Notes under the pieces: model-generated | What the model was told of the DNA's origin: nothing | Seen by the model: the letters and a program-made list of their open reading frames with translations, nothing else | Database searches by the model: none | Origin: Rotaria socialis | Lineage: Eukaryota > Rotifera > Eurotatoria > Philodinida > Philodinidae | DNA length: 64,000 nt | Direction: 5' to 3' | Assembly: GCA_905331475.1 (NCBI GenBank) | Contig: CAJNYU010003859.1 | Location: forward strand, 62,001 to 126,000 | Program-made: the position numbers and the translations under genes | Shown: one piece after another, positions 11,601-23,865 of the stretch | How positions within the stretch are numbered: position 1 is the first letter of the stretch | How the letters are laid out: each line of letters starts with the position of its first letter

Positions 11601-13416
11601 AATATGCAACTAAATAGATCCATCATAATCTGTAATTAACACAGAAGGTATGAAGATATAAAGATTGGGGAGCCATATATACATCACTCCTAATGTTTTT
11701 CATGAGTGTAGTAGGCTAAAATTTAGTGGAAACTATTGCCCACTCAGTTTTTCTGACGAGCGTACGTGGATGGGCTCTGAATTCGCGTCTAATGACTGTG
11801 CATCACACACTTAGTGCTACTACTAATTATTATCGAAATCAGTATTCCTCACTGTAAAACACAATGACTTACAGTGCTGATGAAAAATTCTAAAAGTCTC
11901 TGTAATTTAGTGTGTGCTAATGAATAATTGCAGCTGTTAAGGCATGTTACACTTCCTCGTACAGACTTTCCTGATATCTGATAGTTCTTAGAAAAATTAT
12001 TTCAATGGAAGATGACAATTATTCTTAAAAGATGGCGAAGTTTTATGTCTTTTTTGGGGGGGACCATGGAGTGTGTATGTGGTGTGCAGCTATCGCTGCG
12101 GTATTGGTATATAAAGGTCAGTTTAGACATGCCGGAGTTAGCCAAATTTCAACCTTCAGATTCTTCTACGCACCGATACTTATGCCTACATTGACATACA
12201 TACATCCACCCCAGCTACCATTCATACATAGCTACACCCTATAGCCGCGTATATTTCTCAAATCTGTAGTCGTTTCTGATACTAGAAGAGTTCTCAGGCA
12301 CAACAGGTGTAAGATACATGTTGATCCCCTTTACATTACGCATTGCATGCAAATTTCTGCATCCACTGATATTGATATTTGTAGTACATGAACTACACGT
12401 ATACATGTACAGTATACCAAGGGAGAAAATCAGATATTGGATCCACGGATCCTGGTGGCTCCCGGAGTGTCCTTCAGTAGTAGATTTAACAGAATCTATC
12501 ACAAGTCACTAGGAGTCACCAGAAGTCATCAGGAGCCACCATGATCTGTTTTTTCTCCGTCGCATTATACTAGAAAGTCAGATTTCTAGCCAATATTATC
12601 ACAGAGGCGTAAGCATTATCAAAATCCCAAAACAGCTGAAATAGTTTTAAATGTGACTGATTATTGCTAATACTTGATTATAACGTTATAGTAAAAGTAA
12701 TGTTCGAAAGAATATCCGCAAATTAAAATTCATCGAGAGAAATACCAAAAACATCACCGTATCAATGTTTCTGTAATTATTTGGTACTCGTCTTAATTTA
12801 TGACTTGGTGCAATCTGTCGAAAATGGTTTCCATCATTAGTTAATATATTTTTGTAATGCATCTTCTTCAATGTGCTGTGCCTTGACAATGTGTTCTAAT
12901 TCATTACAAACTTATTTCTCTATCGGTCTTTCCTCCGATGCGCGTCATACATTTTGTATTGACCAAATGTCAACTAATTTGATTTACAAAGTCGCACAAT
13001 TAGATTTCGTTTCTATTTTTATGTGATTCATTCCAGCATTTTTTTATTTTTACTTGGTGATTGAATAAATGACAGACCACGCGAGCTATATGCAGGAAAG
13101 CAAATATTACTCGTATTGGATCAGTAATTACATAACTATAACCTTTTTATTCATAGAAATTCTAATATGGTTCAAAAATGTTCATCATTTGCATGATTCT
13201 TGAATATCTGTGATAATAATAGCTAAAATGGTGAACGGTTAGCATAAGGTAAATGGAGACTTCTAGTTCGTCAACCACAAACATCAATCTCGGTCGATGT
13301 AAAGATATGCCAGAAACGACTATTGCAAGAGGGAATCAAAATCTGTGTTTCAATCTTTATGAGTTTTAATTTCATCATGGAATATGACGCATGAATCGAG
13401 ATTTCTCTATTGTAGT
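11601..13416. other. Intergenic, repeat-prone, no gene seen
   Basis: No convincing coding frame. At about 12448-12545 the words agtcaccag/agtcatcag recur in tandem, and ggtggctcc pairs with ggagccacc to make a short hairpin. I searched by eye for bromodomain or KIX sequence that could be upstream CBP exons and saw none. Confidence 0.4.
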
Positions 13417-14499
13417 TACCCTAGGGAATGTACTGAGTTCAGAGTACCCATATACTGAGAAAGTCACACCAGGGTACCTATTAAGGGTACTTAGAAAATT
13501 CTCAGTAACCATACTGATGTAGGTACTGCATTGGGTAACCATAGCAGTATGTTTCACTGAAAAAAAATAAGTACTCTACGAAACTTAAAAAGGTTCCGAG
13601 ATTTGCAACGAATTCGAAACCCTTTTGCGATGCCGTACGGAACCTTCAAAGCTCCGTATAGTCTCACGAAACCTGTGTTGGAGTCTCCGATATCTTTAAG
13701 GGTTTTGTGAGACTTCACGAAACCCTTGAAGAACCTCGAAGGTTCCGTATGATAAAGAAAAATGGTTTTGAATTCGTTGCAAATCTCGGCACCCTTTTAA
13801 GTTTCGTAGAGTGCTTATTTTTTTTTCAGTGTTCGCTGAACAAGTACTTGTATGGGTACTCGCACCTGTAATTTTACGTAGGAAAGCTCTACAGGGTATC
13901 CTAAATTTATTGCGTTCTGCGTAGCGACTGTTAATTCACCGTTTTCTTTTGCATGGACGGCTCCTTATAAACAACTCGGCGCAAACTATAAGAAGATAAA
14001 CTATTTTCATATTTTTTTTCTAGATTATTTCTTGCCTATTCATTAGTCGAAAACATGCCGATCTTAATCGTAAATTAAGATCGGATTACCCTGAAGTGGT
14101 CGGATGAAGATTCGACCAACTCAAGTCCGGTTAGATCCCGAAATTTGACCTGCTAGAGTTTTAAGAATTGGAAAAATTAAATTAAATTAAATCGAAAAAA
14201 TTTAACAGATTGTTTTGAGAGAAAAAAACGAAAAAGTTCGAAGATTGGGTTTGATCATCAGCCTACTGCAATTTTGGTGACAGAGTACCTAAGCATACGG
14301 TGCAATAGTACCCAGTTGAGTACTTGATCAGTACCTTCAAGTACCCATTTACTAGTTGCTTTCCAGCAGATTACCTACTTGAGTACCTAAAAGGTACCTA
14401 AAAGTACTTTTAAGTGCTCAAGTACCATAAAGTTCCTAAGACATACTAGTAGCAGGGTACTTTTTCGGGTACCCTTTGTTAAGTACATGTCCTAGGGTA
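13417..14499. mobile_element. GTAC-rich terminal-inverted-repeat element, about 1.08 kb, carrying a nested MITE
   Basis: The ends taccctaggg-aatgtact (13417) and agtacatg-tcctagggta (ending 14499) are inverted copies. Both flanks inside the ends are crowded with gtacc/ggtac words (for example 13440-13540 and 14285-14480), as in the subterminal repeats of non-autonomous DNA transposons. The middle includes a small palindrome ccgatcttaat-cgta-aattaagatcgg at about 14058. No transposase frame is seen. It is interrupted by a 277-bp element at 13555-13831, so it is the older of the two. Confidence 0.55.
13555..13831. mobile_element. 277-bp MITE nested in a larger element
   Basis: The left end cactgaaaaaaaataag and the right end cttatttttttttcagtg are inverted copies, and the inverted homology runs inward for about 65 bp per side (ctctacgaaactt, gagatttgcaacgaattc). 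Inner words such as ggttccgta/ acggaacc and gtctcacgaaacc / gggttttgtgagac continue the fold. The whole can form one hairpin. It has no coding capacity. The target-site duplication is not clear. Confidence 0.8.
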
Positions 14500-14542
14500 C
14501 TGCAAGTCGAGAATATTCCACATATTCATAGTTTAAGGGGTT

Positions 14543-15392
14543 CCCCCTCAGAAAATCGATTTTGAGATAAGCACATATACTGAGAGCCCAAAATGTCCTC
14601 TTTCAGATTATGTGCGATTCATTGCAGTTTGAATAGCTATTGGTGGTGAAAATAGCAGTTTTCTGGGAGCAGTAGTAGAAATATAAGGTTTTTTCAGAAA
14701 TTTCCCTTAGTTACTGCGATGTGATATTGGTCCACAAGCTGGTAGATTTTATCTAATGATAAACAAATATGCGTTGTGCTATATTAATTAATTAATTAAT
14801 TAATTAATTAATTAGTGAAACGTAGTCATTTCTGATTAAAATCCTGTATACATGACGAAATTGCAGAATAGAGGTCGTGACAGCCATAGTGAAATAAAAA
14901 ATTGTTTCATACAACTTGTTGATTGGTTTTCTCAAAATCACTTTTTGGAGAGTTCGGAACCGATTTTTCAGACTGTATAAGAGCTAGCGAGCTACTTTTG
15001 TTTTAAATAAAAGAAGAAACCTATATCTAGAAACGTATGTAGCGTTTTTTCGAAATTCGATTTGTTTGCCAAGATAACTGGATAACACTGATGTCAAAAT
15101 GCACTAAATTCCGAGTTCTTGTAGTAGACTGTCTCGGAAATCCGAACAAAATCGAATTCGAAAAAACGCTACATACATTTCTAAACATAGGTTTCTTCTT
15201 TTATTTAAAAAAAAATTAGCTCTATACGTCTTTGGCAGTTCGAAAAAATCGGTACCTTGCGAGAACCACCATTTGGGGACTAATTTGTCAATAACTCTTT
15301 AAAGCAAAAAATTGAGTTAACACAACACCCATATTGCCTAAAAATTTTAGACGAAACGGTCTACGAATAACGAAAAGCGATTCCTGAGGGGG
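14543..15392. mobile_element. Inverted-repeat element of about 850 bp with CCCCCTCAG ends
   Basis: The left end ccccctcagaaaatcg and the right end gcgattcctgaggggg are inverted. Inside, a second and longer pair of arms (about 14950-15068 and about 15145-15255) shares aaataaaagaagaaaccta and gtatgtagcgttttttcg with their complements. A (TTAA)n microsatellite lies at 14783-14814. No protein-coding frame is present. It reads as a non-autonomous DNA element, or one element inserted in another. Confidence 0.6.
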
Positions 15393-15754
15393 GGGGGAGG
15401 GGGAGATCGGTCTCGAAATGAACTATCTTGAAATATTATCAAACTTTATCTACAGTGCACGAAATGCAAATTAATTATGTATCAGCTTGACATCTGTTCA
15501 TCGAGATCATACATCGATTTAGTATTATAACCCGCAGACCTGTCCTATATGTTCTCACCTTTTGTTTTTTATTATCATGACTTGTCAAGTGGAAATTCTC
15601 TTTTTTTCTGTCTGAAAGTTGTAATCTCATCTGGAAAAAGCTGACAGACACTATAGACAAAGCCCACAGTGTGTACTCGTTGATTGATGTTTTTTTTAAA
15701 TAATCGAGTGTGAACATTGTGTTTAATTAATATGTAAATATTTCTTTTTTTTAG

Positions 15755-18700
15755 CTTTCTGAGGTATTTGCTGAAGCTATTGATCCCGCTATGGATAGTC
15801 TAGGCTACTGTTGTGGTCGACAATATGTTTATTTACCACAAGTAATGTTTTGTTATGGTAATCAATTATGTTGTCAAATTCTACGCGATGGAAATTATTA
15901 TTATTATAATAATCAGGAATCGTCTCGTTTTAATCTATCCGGTGATAAATATACATTTTGTTCGAAATGTTTTGATTCAGTTAAAAGTGATTCAATACTT
16001 GTCGGTGATGATCCAGCTCAAACATTAGTTGAACTACCAAAAAATTTATTTGTATCAGCTAAAAATGATATACAAGAACCTGAAAATATGATTGACTGTA
16101 TTGTTTGTACACGTCGTTGGCATCAAGTTTGTGCATTACATATAGATCAAATATGGCCCGAAGGTTTCATATGCAAAACATGTATACGTGATTATAATAT
16201 AAAACGTAAAGACAATCGTTATTCAGCTTACAAATTAACTGACACTGATTTAGCTAAAGTGTTAGAAAAGCGTGTTAACGATTTTCTAAGTAATGAAGGT
16301 TGTCAAACAGGTCGTGTCACTATACGTATATTAGCTGCAAGCGATAAAGTATGCGAAGTAAAACCACGTTTAAGAAAATATTATCATAATCAAGTACCCG
16401 ATGGTTATCCGTATCGAACAAAAGCTGTATTTGCATTTCAAGAAATTGAAGGTGTCGATGTTGTTCTATTTGGTATGCATGTACAAGAATATGATGGACG
16501 TTGTCATGCGCCAAATACGCGACGTGTTTATGTATCATATTTGGATTCAGTACATTTTTTTCGACCGAAAGTCTATCGTACAGATGTTTACCATGAGATT
16601 TTAATTGGATATTTGGATTATGCAAAGAAACTTGGCTATGTTTATGCACATATATGGGCATGTCCACCGAGTGAAGGTGATGATTATATATTTCATTGTC
16701 ATCCAGTTGAACAACGTGTACCTAAACCAAAACGCTTACAAGATTGGTATAAGAAAATGCTTGATAGAGCTATTCTAGAACGTGTTGTTATTGATTATAA
16801 AGTAAGAGAGAGTGACAGCAACAGAAACAACAAACGAAAAAAGGATTGAAAACTTTTTATTTGATTGTGTTTCTTTTTCTCTTCTCTTAAAGGACATTAT
16901 GAAAGATTGTCAAGATAATCAAGTACAAAATGCTTTAAGTATTCCCTATTTTGAAGGTGATTTTTGGTCGAATATCATTGAAGAAAGTATTAAAGGTATG
17001 AAATCTATCAGCACGAGAAAATAAATTTATCATAATTTTATTCTTTTTTTTTTTTTTCGTTGAAGAACTTGATCAAGAAGAAGAAGATCGAAGAAAACAA
17101 GAAGTTGAAGCTGCAAGAGCAATGGAAGATGGTGGTTTCGACGATCCTATCGAACCAGAAGATCCGACAGATGTAAATTTTCAAAATAAAAATATTTCTT
17201 CTCTCAGTATATTTTTTCAATTTCTAGATCTCAGATAAACGTAAATCTGCAAATACGCATAAGAAGAAAAATCTCAAGAAAACAACAGCTAGTCAAAGAA
17301 AAGTAGCAAAGAAACAAATGTCGAACTGTACAGATTTATTATCGAAAATCTTTGCTACAATGGAAAAACATAAAGAAGTAAGTAATATGAAATTTTCGAG
17401 TGTCTACTAAACTTTCTCTTATATATGTTCAATGATACCCTTCAAATGATAGTATCAAAGATTTTTAATTTTTATATGGTTTCTTTTCTAGGCATTTTTT
17501 GTTATTCGTTTACGTAATCCTATTGCATCATGTCCAGCAGTAAATGATACTGATGCTTTAATACAATGTGATTTAATGGATACACGTGATGCTTTTCTAA
17601 ATTTTGCTCGTGATAAACATTATGAATTTTCATCGTTACGTCGTGCGAAATTTTCTACATTGGCATTATTATACGAATTACATACGTCAACAACAGATAA
17701 ATTTACTTACAATTGTAATGCATGTCGTCAACAATGTGAAATACGTTATCATTGTACAGTATGTGATGATTTTGACTTATGCGAAAAATGCTATCATACT
17801 GAACCAAAACATGAACACAGAATGGAACGTTCAGTACCATCTATTGTTGATGTTAGTCAAGATGGTGAACAAAATTCATTAAATAGTAACGATAAATCTA
17901 TAGCAAGTCCACAATTGCAACGACAACAGTCAATGCAACGTTGCATTGAAGCATTATTACATGCTGTTAATTGTCGCAATGCTAATTGTGTTAATCGTAG
18001 TTGTTTTCGTTATAAACGTGTTATACAACACACAAAAGAATGCAAAGGAAAAAATAGTCAATGTAATGTATGTAAACAAGTTATTTTTCTTTGTTGGTAT
18101 CATGCGAAAAGTTGTATGGACCTTAACTGTCAAGTACCATTTTGTACTAATCTAAAAACAAAAATACAGAAACAACGTGCAACTAGTTTGCAAACAGATA
18201 GACGTCGTATGCAAGCTATGATGCAACAAAGGACGAATACCATGCAAACACAGCAACAATCACAATCGCAATCACAAGTACAGCCAGGTAAAGAACAATT
18301 ACATGATTTCGAAAGAATTAGAATATGATAGTTATTGAGGACATATAGGTTAGATAGTCGCAATAACTTTAATCTGCCTTTTGAATGCACCTTCAAGGAT
18401 TCAATAAGCTGATTTACGATTTTTAAAGTTTAAGGGATCATCTGTCAAGGTTTGAGTTATAAAAATAGAGTTTATTCAAAAATTTAATACAAGATAATGT
18501 TCGTATTAAAATATAGAATTGATAAGTATTGAGTGTGTTTAATAGAATAAATTTATTTTGGATTTTTTTATCAATTTAAGTTTCGATAGCCGCATCTACA
18601 CCATCGCATTCATTTGATTCAACTGGTAAACCAGCACCAGTAACATTAATTCGTGCGCCACAACCAGGAGCATGGTCCAATCAAACATATATAACAGTAG

Positions 18701-19221
18701 CGCAAAAACCAAATACTGGTAAACCAATTCAACAAGCCCCAAGTCAACTAAGTGTACTAATCGGACGTGTTAAACAAGATCCATCTATAGATGATCAGCA
18801 ACGTTCAGATACGAATGATTCTAAACAGTTACTATATCAAACATTAGTAAATAAAGCTCCTGTAAACCGTTTACCAACCACAACAACAACATTTATTCAA
18901 CAAGCCAACCAACCGCAACAATGGCATACTTCAGTATCTCAAGCTCAGTTAAATCCTCCTCCTAATTATACGACAGCTACACGTCCTCGACATCCTACTA
19001 TAATGCAACAACAAAGTCTAAATCAAGCAACATCACATACACTATTAGCACCACTAAGAGCCAGTTCTTCAACGCCACCACCATCTACATTTATAGCACG
19101 AACGAGTTCAACACCAAATCTAACACGAATACCATTGAATGTAACGTTAGCAAGGCCATCACAATTTCTTTCTCAACAACAACAACAACAACAACAACCA
19201 CAAGATCCATCTGCACGCTGA
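15755..19221 (+). CDS. CBP/p300 lysine acetyltransferase, catalytic and C-terminal half
   Basis: Six exons (15755-16801, 16893-16995, 17066-17172, 17228-17377, 17492-18287, 18581-19221) sum to 2844 nt, about 947 residues. The first exon opens with LSEVFAEAIDPAMDSLGYCC, the residues that follow the bromodomain in CBP/p300. Then come the RING/PHD cysteines (CSKCF, CIVCTRRWHQVC), the HAT core with HIWACPPSEGDDYIFH (keeping the catalytic Trp and Tyr), a lysine-rich autoinhibitory-loop equivalent (17228-17345), a ZZ finger (CNACRQQC...CTVCDDFDLCEKC) and TAZ2 (CIEALLHAVNCRNANC...CNVCKQVIFLCWYHAKSC). The tail is Gln/Pro/Thr-rich and ends in polyQ. TAZ1, KIX and bromodomain are not found in the 4 kb upstream, which is filled with small elements. 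The exon start at 15755 is an acceptor, so a 5' exon must exist; an ATG at 15791 is the first internal Met. Confidence 0.93.
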
Positions 19222-19984
19222 TTGGGATTATCTTTGTACATGTATTCTTTTTTTTCTCTTTTGCCTTTGCCCTTTTTTACGTCTATCATCCATCTTTGAT
19301 ACACACTGTTCACCTCCGTTCAAACACACATTATTTCTGCCCTTAGCTCGTGTATATGTATCCGTGTTTGTTTGTTCGTCTTATTATATCATGAAGACAC
19401 ACAAGAAAATAAAAACTTGTTATATTACTGAAAACAGGAACGATTTTATTTTTCTGCTCGGGAAAAGGAACCTGTGTGCGTATGCATATAGATTTGAAAT
19501 ATATAAATATATCGGAAGCATGCGCTCGGTTCTTTTCTGTTTTCTCTTTATTTCTTTTTTGTTTTTCACTTTTTGTTTTGTGTGTGTTTCGTTGTTGTTT
19601 GTGGCGTGCTTTGCTCTTTCTCGTTCCTTTTTACATAACGAAAAACGAAACTAAACAAAAAGAACTGTGTGTATGCTGTATCGGTTTGGTTTTTGTTTTT
19701 GTTTTTGTTTTTGTTTTTGTTTTTGTTTATCTTTCATTGTCATTTTCTTCTCCCTTGAACATTTTTGGTTTTGTTGTTGTTGTTGTTGTTGTTGTTCTTC
19801 TTCTTCTTAACTATCGAAGTTGATCTTTTCTTTTTTCTTTCTCTCTTTTTTTTTGATATGTGAATAAAAAAAAAACAGCAAGAAGATGAGAGATATTCGT
19901 CGAAATGGAAAAAAAGAAACATGATTTTTATTTCATTATGTTATCATATAGTTGTAGAAAATAAAAATTTAAAGAACAGAAGAA
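19222..19984. other. Intergenic / CBP 3' UTR, low complexity
   Basis: T-rich sequence after the CBP stop. It holds a (GTTTTT)n run at about 19688-19730, a (GTT)n run at about 19772-19796 and AATAAA-type words at 19408, 19862 and 19960. It probably contains the CBP 3' UTR and the AATF promoter. No gene is seen. Confidence 0.5.
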
Positions 19985-22242
19985 ATGAATTCGGAAGATG
20001 ATTATAGTGATAATGATGATCAGGGTAAGTGATTGATATTTATCGAATTCGAATATTTTTGTAGTTCATGTTTTGTTTAATATTAGAAATCGACGATGAA
20101 AGCATAACAAGCGAAGAAGATGGTAGCCATCATGACGAATCATCTATGCAAATGGACGAGTCCACAAATTCACATGAATCAAAGCTTGATACAGAAAAAC
20201 AAAAAGCAGATGCTTTGAAAAAGCAAATCGGTGAGTTTTTCTGCTAAAAACATACATCAGATTTGATTTAAATAGTAGAAAACTGTTGTTTTATTGATGT
20301 ATTTATAGTAACAATTTAGATAGATCTAGTTTTTTTTTGTCAATCGGTCGTGTCTGTTCCGGTCTGTGATAATGTTTATTTACTTAGATTATGGCGATAA
20401 TTGAATGAGAGTACAAGACTGTCTTGTTAATAAGATAGGCATGGCATGTATGCTCGTAAAGGTCATTACTACACAAAACATTCATTGATTGAATGTAGTG
20501 CGCATATGTCGAGAATAGACAACGACAAGAAGAAAACAAAATGAAGATTCACAATAAAACTACTGAGCTTTTTTTTCTAATTAAGCGATGATCTACTAAG
20601 AAAACACACGGAGAGAAAGACTTGCAGAGAAATTCATCATTTATAACAAAATCCAAAATGTTGACTGTTTTTTTTAGCTTTATGGGATTCATTTCTTGAA
20701 TTACGGATAAAACTTCAACGTGCTACAATAACTTGTAATTGTTTACCGATATCGACAGTGCCAGATGACGATGAACTACGTGAAGTCATGGATGAAAGTA
20801 GGAAAAGAAGATTTTTATCTTTTTTTTAAATATTTTGTGTTTATTTAAGATGCAAAGCTCTTCCGTAAAACACTTGCTCTACTTCTTGCAATTGAAAATC
20901 GGCGATCGAATAAACGAGCGCGTGATCATGATGATGACGACGACGACGGCGAGGAAGAATCAAAAGAGAAAAATAATAGTAGTGAAACAACAGAAATTTT
21001 TAAAACAATATCAAAACGTCTTAAACGTGGTGAACATGTTGTTGATGAAGAACTAACGAAGTCCTATGAGCATTTTGTACCAGAAAGGTAAATAATATTT
21101 TTTTGTTTCTACAAAATTGTACCTGTGTTTCGTTGATTAGAGATGCTGTCATACAGAAATGGTTTGAACGTACGCGTGTTTTTACTAAACAAAACAAAAA
21201 TAATGCTGTTGAACAATCACCACTTGTGCAAATTAAAGAAGTAAAATGTTTTTCTTTCTCACATCTATGCCAGATGTTAACCACCGATAGTCGACCCTCG
21301 GATTTCAACATTGACGGCCAACCGTAAAGTAGATGTACTCTAGAAGCTATTAAAAGTAAACGCTTCGTTTTCCTCGTCCCGAAATAGAATAGTCAAGGCC
21401 CCATTTTGATAAAGAAAAAAAAAGCTTGATGTCCATTGACTCGGAATTTATTAGTAATTTATCGTAAAATAAATTAACCGTTAATATCGCACGAACCATT
21501 CAGAAGAAAAGATTTATTACTAACAACAATAGCAGAAATTTGCAAGTCCCGAAGTATCATGACCGTATAATAATGCTCAAATGGATAAATAAAAAACAAT
21601 AAAATACTTCCGAATTTCTTTTTTAAGAAGTTCTAAAAAAGTAATAAATTTAGATCATGTCTTTGCCTGATCGTCTTATAAAGCGTACACAAACCAGTAG
21701 AATTGATTACGATCTTATTTGTCCACCTTCTTCACCTAATCATCATGAAACATCAACTGATTTAACAACAAAAATCAATACTGAACTATTTGATGATGGT
21801 GACTTTTATCATCAATTATTACGTGAATTTATTGAACGTAAAACATCATCGATCACTGATCCCGAACAGATAAGCAAGTCAGTTATATATGCATATTCTA
21901 TTTTTTGTCCTATCATAAAGTTTGACTTTTTTCCGTATAGACATTGGGCACAGTTAAGAAAACTAAGAACTAAATTAAAGAAAAATATCGATACAAAAGC
22001 AAGTAAAGATCGAAAAATTCGTTATAATATTCATAAAAAATTAATTAATTACATGGCACCAATTGATCGACGTTCATTCACTGATGAAGCACAGTAACTA
22101 GAAAATTTCAAGAAAAGAAAAACATAGATTTTTATTTATTTATTTTAGAACTGATCTTTTTTCATCGTTATTTGGTACAAACAAACTAACAATAACTGAT
22201 ACTCAACAAACATCATCAGTCAATGATATTCGTATTATTTAA
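19985..22242 (+). CDS. AATF: AATF/Che-1 (Bfr2/Traube) nucleolar protein
   Basis: Eight exons (19985-20024, 20087-20230, 20678-20797, 20850-21087, 21141-21240, 21654-21877, 21941-22093, 22149-22242) sum to 1113 nt, 370 residues. The N-terminus is acidic (SEDDYSDNDD...). ALWDSFLELRIKLQRA matches the AATF leucine-zipper region, WFERTRVFTKQN its middle, and DGDFYHQLLREFIERKTSS with YMAPIDRRSFTDEAQTDLFSSLFG its conserved C-terminal domain. AATF acts in the small-subunit processome during rRNA processing, and as an RNA polymerase II-binding factor in vertebrates. It is shorter than the human protein (560 residues), mostly in the acidic linker. Introns 2 (447 bp) and 5 (413 bp) are long for this window. 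All splices keep the frame, so the copy looks functional. Confidence 0.93.
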
Positions 22243-23865
22243 TAGATTGTTTTTGTTTTGTTTTGTTTAAAACAATAAAACTAAGTTTAAAAAAAACCGC
22301 ATGAGATCTATTTAGTTCACTGTTATGACAAACAAAACTATTGTCTCAGTTTTTATTAAATTAAGAAGTAGAAATCTTTTTCAATCTATCAAGTAACACA
22401 AAATTAACGATATTGGCAAAGGAAAAGTATAAATATAAACAATAAATTGTACGTTATATACGTTTGCAAATTAAAGTCCACGAGTACCCCGTATGATATT
22501 TTATTCGAATAGTATTTTGAGCAATTCATTTGAACCCCTGTATCAGACATTTCATATGTTTGATTATTATCTAACGATCCATCAAGATAAATTAAAGATG
22601 ACCAAAAGTTAATGTTGTATATTCAATCAAAAGTATATAATTCATTCGAAAATCTTCTTATCTTGAATAATCAGATGAAAACAATTATGTGAAAGTTTAT
22701 GACCATACTGACTGATCATAATTGCACGTTTTTTTTCGTACATTCAAACAGATAAATAATGCGGAAACTTATAAATAAAACATCATGTACTTGTCATATG
22801 ATGAGTATTAGAGTGGCGCACATATATATATATATATAAATAGTATGTTCTATTAATTTTCAAGATGAACCATATTTAAAAGAATTTAAATAAGAAAAGA
22901 ATACTTACAATTCTTTGTGTTTCATTCTCAATAACTTTGAAAGGAACTTTGTTCCTCTTAAAATAGAGACAATCATCTTCAAAGATCCTTATTGCACTGA
23001 AATGACTAATTGCAAAATCTATATATTTATATTTGGACAGGTCATAATAATACGTTCAGGGTTGTCGATTGTTTTGACGAGCGAGAGGGACTCATGATTT
23101 GGCAGAAAGTCTGGCACGTTTTCAATTTTTGAGAGAAGTTAGTCCCTTCAGTTCCCTTTTGATTATACAAGTTCTTTCACTTCCTATTCCTATAACAAAG
23201 CCGCCTTGTACTAGACAAGAAAAAAAATACACATGATCAATTTAAATACAATAATCATCGTGCGTACGTGTTGTTATTCATGCATGATTGCAAATCCGTG
23301 ATATACGTATAACATGATTATAAGAAAGTGACACTTCTTTAATTGCTGAACCCTAGCCAATTATTTACGTCTAGACAGTTCAGTATTATTCTAATGTTTT
23401 TCATGTGCCATTCGATATTATAGAAATCCTGATTTCATATTAAAATAATCATATGGCGAATGTATTCAGTTAATTTCATAATGTAAATCAGTCAATATCT
23501 GTTTAATTATATTTGTATTTACAAAGTTAAGATCTCTTGCAGTACTGGTCGACATTTATGATAAAGAAGAAAAAAACACACCTTTGATTGATGCCTTCTG
23601 ACATTTTTCATACAAAGTAATATTATGTGCTTATGACTTGTTTTAATGAAAACGACTTTGTCAAATGTTTTGATCTTGCCATGGTCAGTGCATTGCTCTC
23701 TGTCTCTCGTTAATCTATTTTTAACCTTCACATGGTTTCGTTGTAGTGTATATGTTTACAATGTTTATTGAATATTTTTCTTGTCTTTCAATTTATTCAG
23801 TTTATTGCGGAAATATTTCAATTAAAAAGAAAAAAAAGAAGAAAAGCTAAGTTTGATCTTGATAA
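22243..23865. other. Intergenic between convergent genes
   Basis: AT-rich, with AATAAA at 22275 shortly after the AATF stop and a (TA)n run at about 22820-22838. AATF on the plus strand and the CAP gene on the minus strand converge here. No coding signal is seen. Confidence 0.5.

Noticed and set aside
10689-15800. Fusion of the ADP-ribosyltransferase to CBP/p300 by splicing from the donor at 11590 to the acceptor at 15754
   Set aside because: The donor leaves one base (phase 1) but the CBP exon needs phase 0; the join would hit a stop within three codons. RNA could still show another exon between.
16320-16667. 115-codon minus-strand frame opposite the CBP HAT exon
   Set aside because: Shadow of a strongly coding plus-strand exon; His-rich translation without a motif.
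19364-19922. Frames rich in Phe/Val/Leu or Lys/Asn downstream of CBP
   Set aside because: Produced by (GTTTTT)n and (GTT)n low-complexity runs in a 3' UTR.
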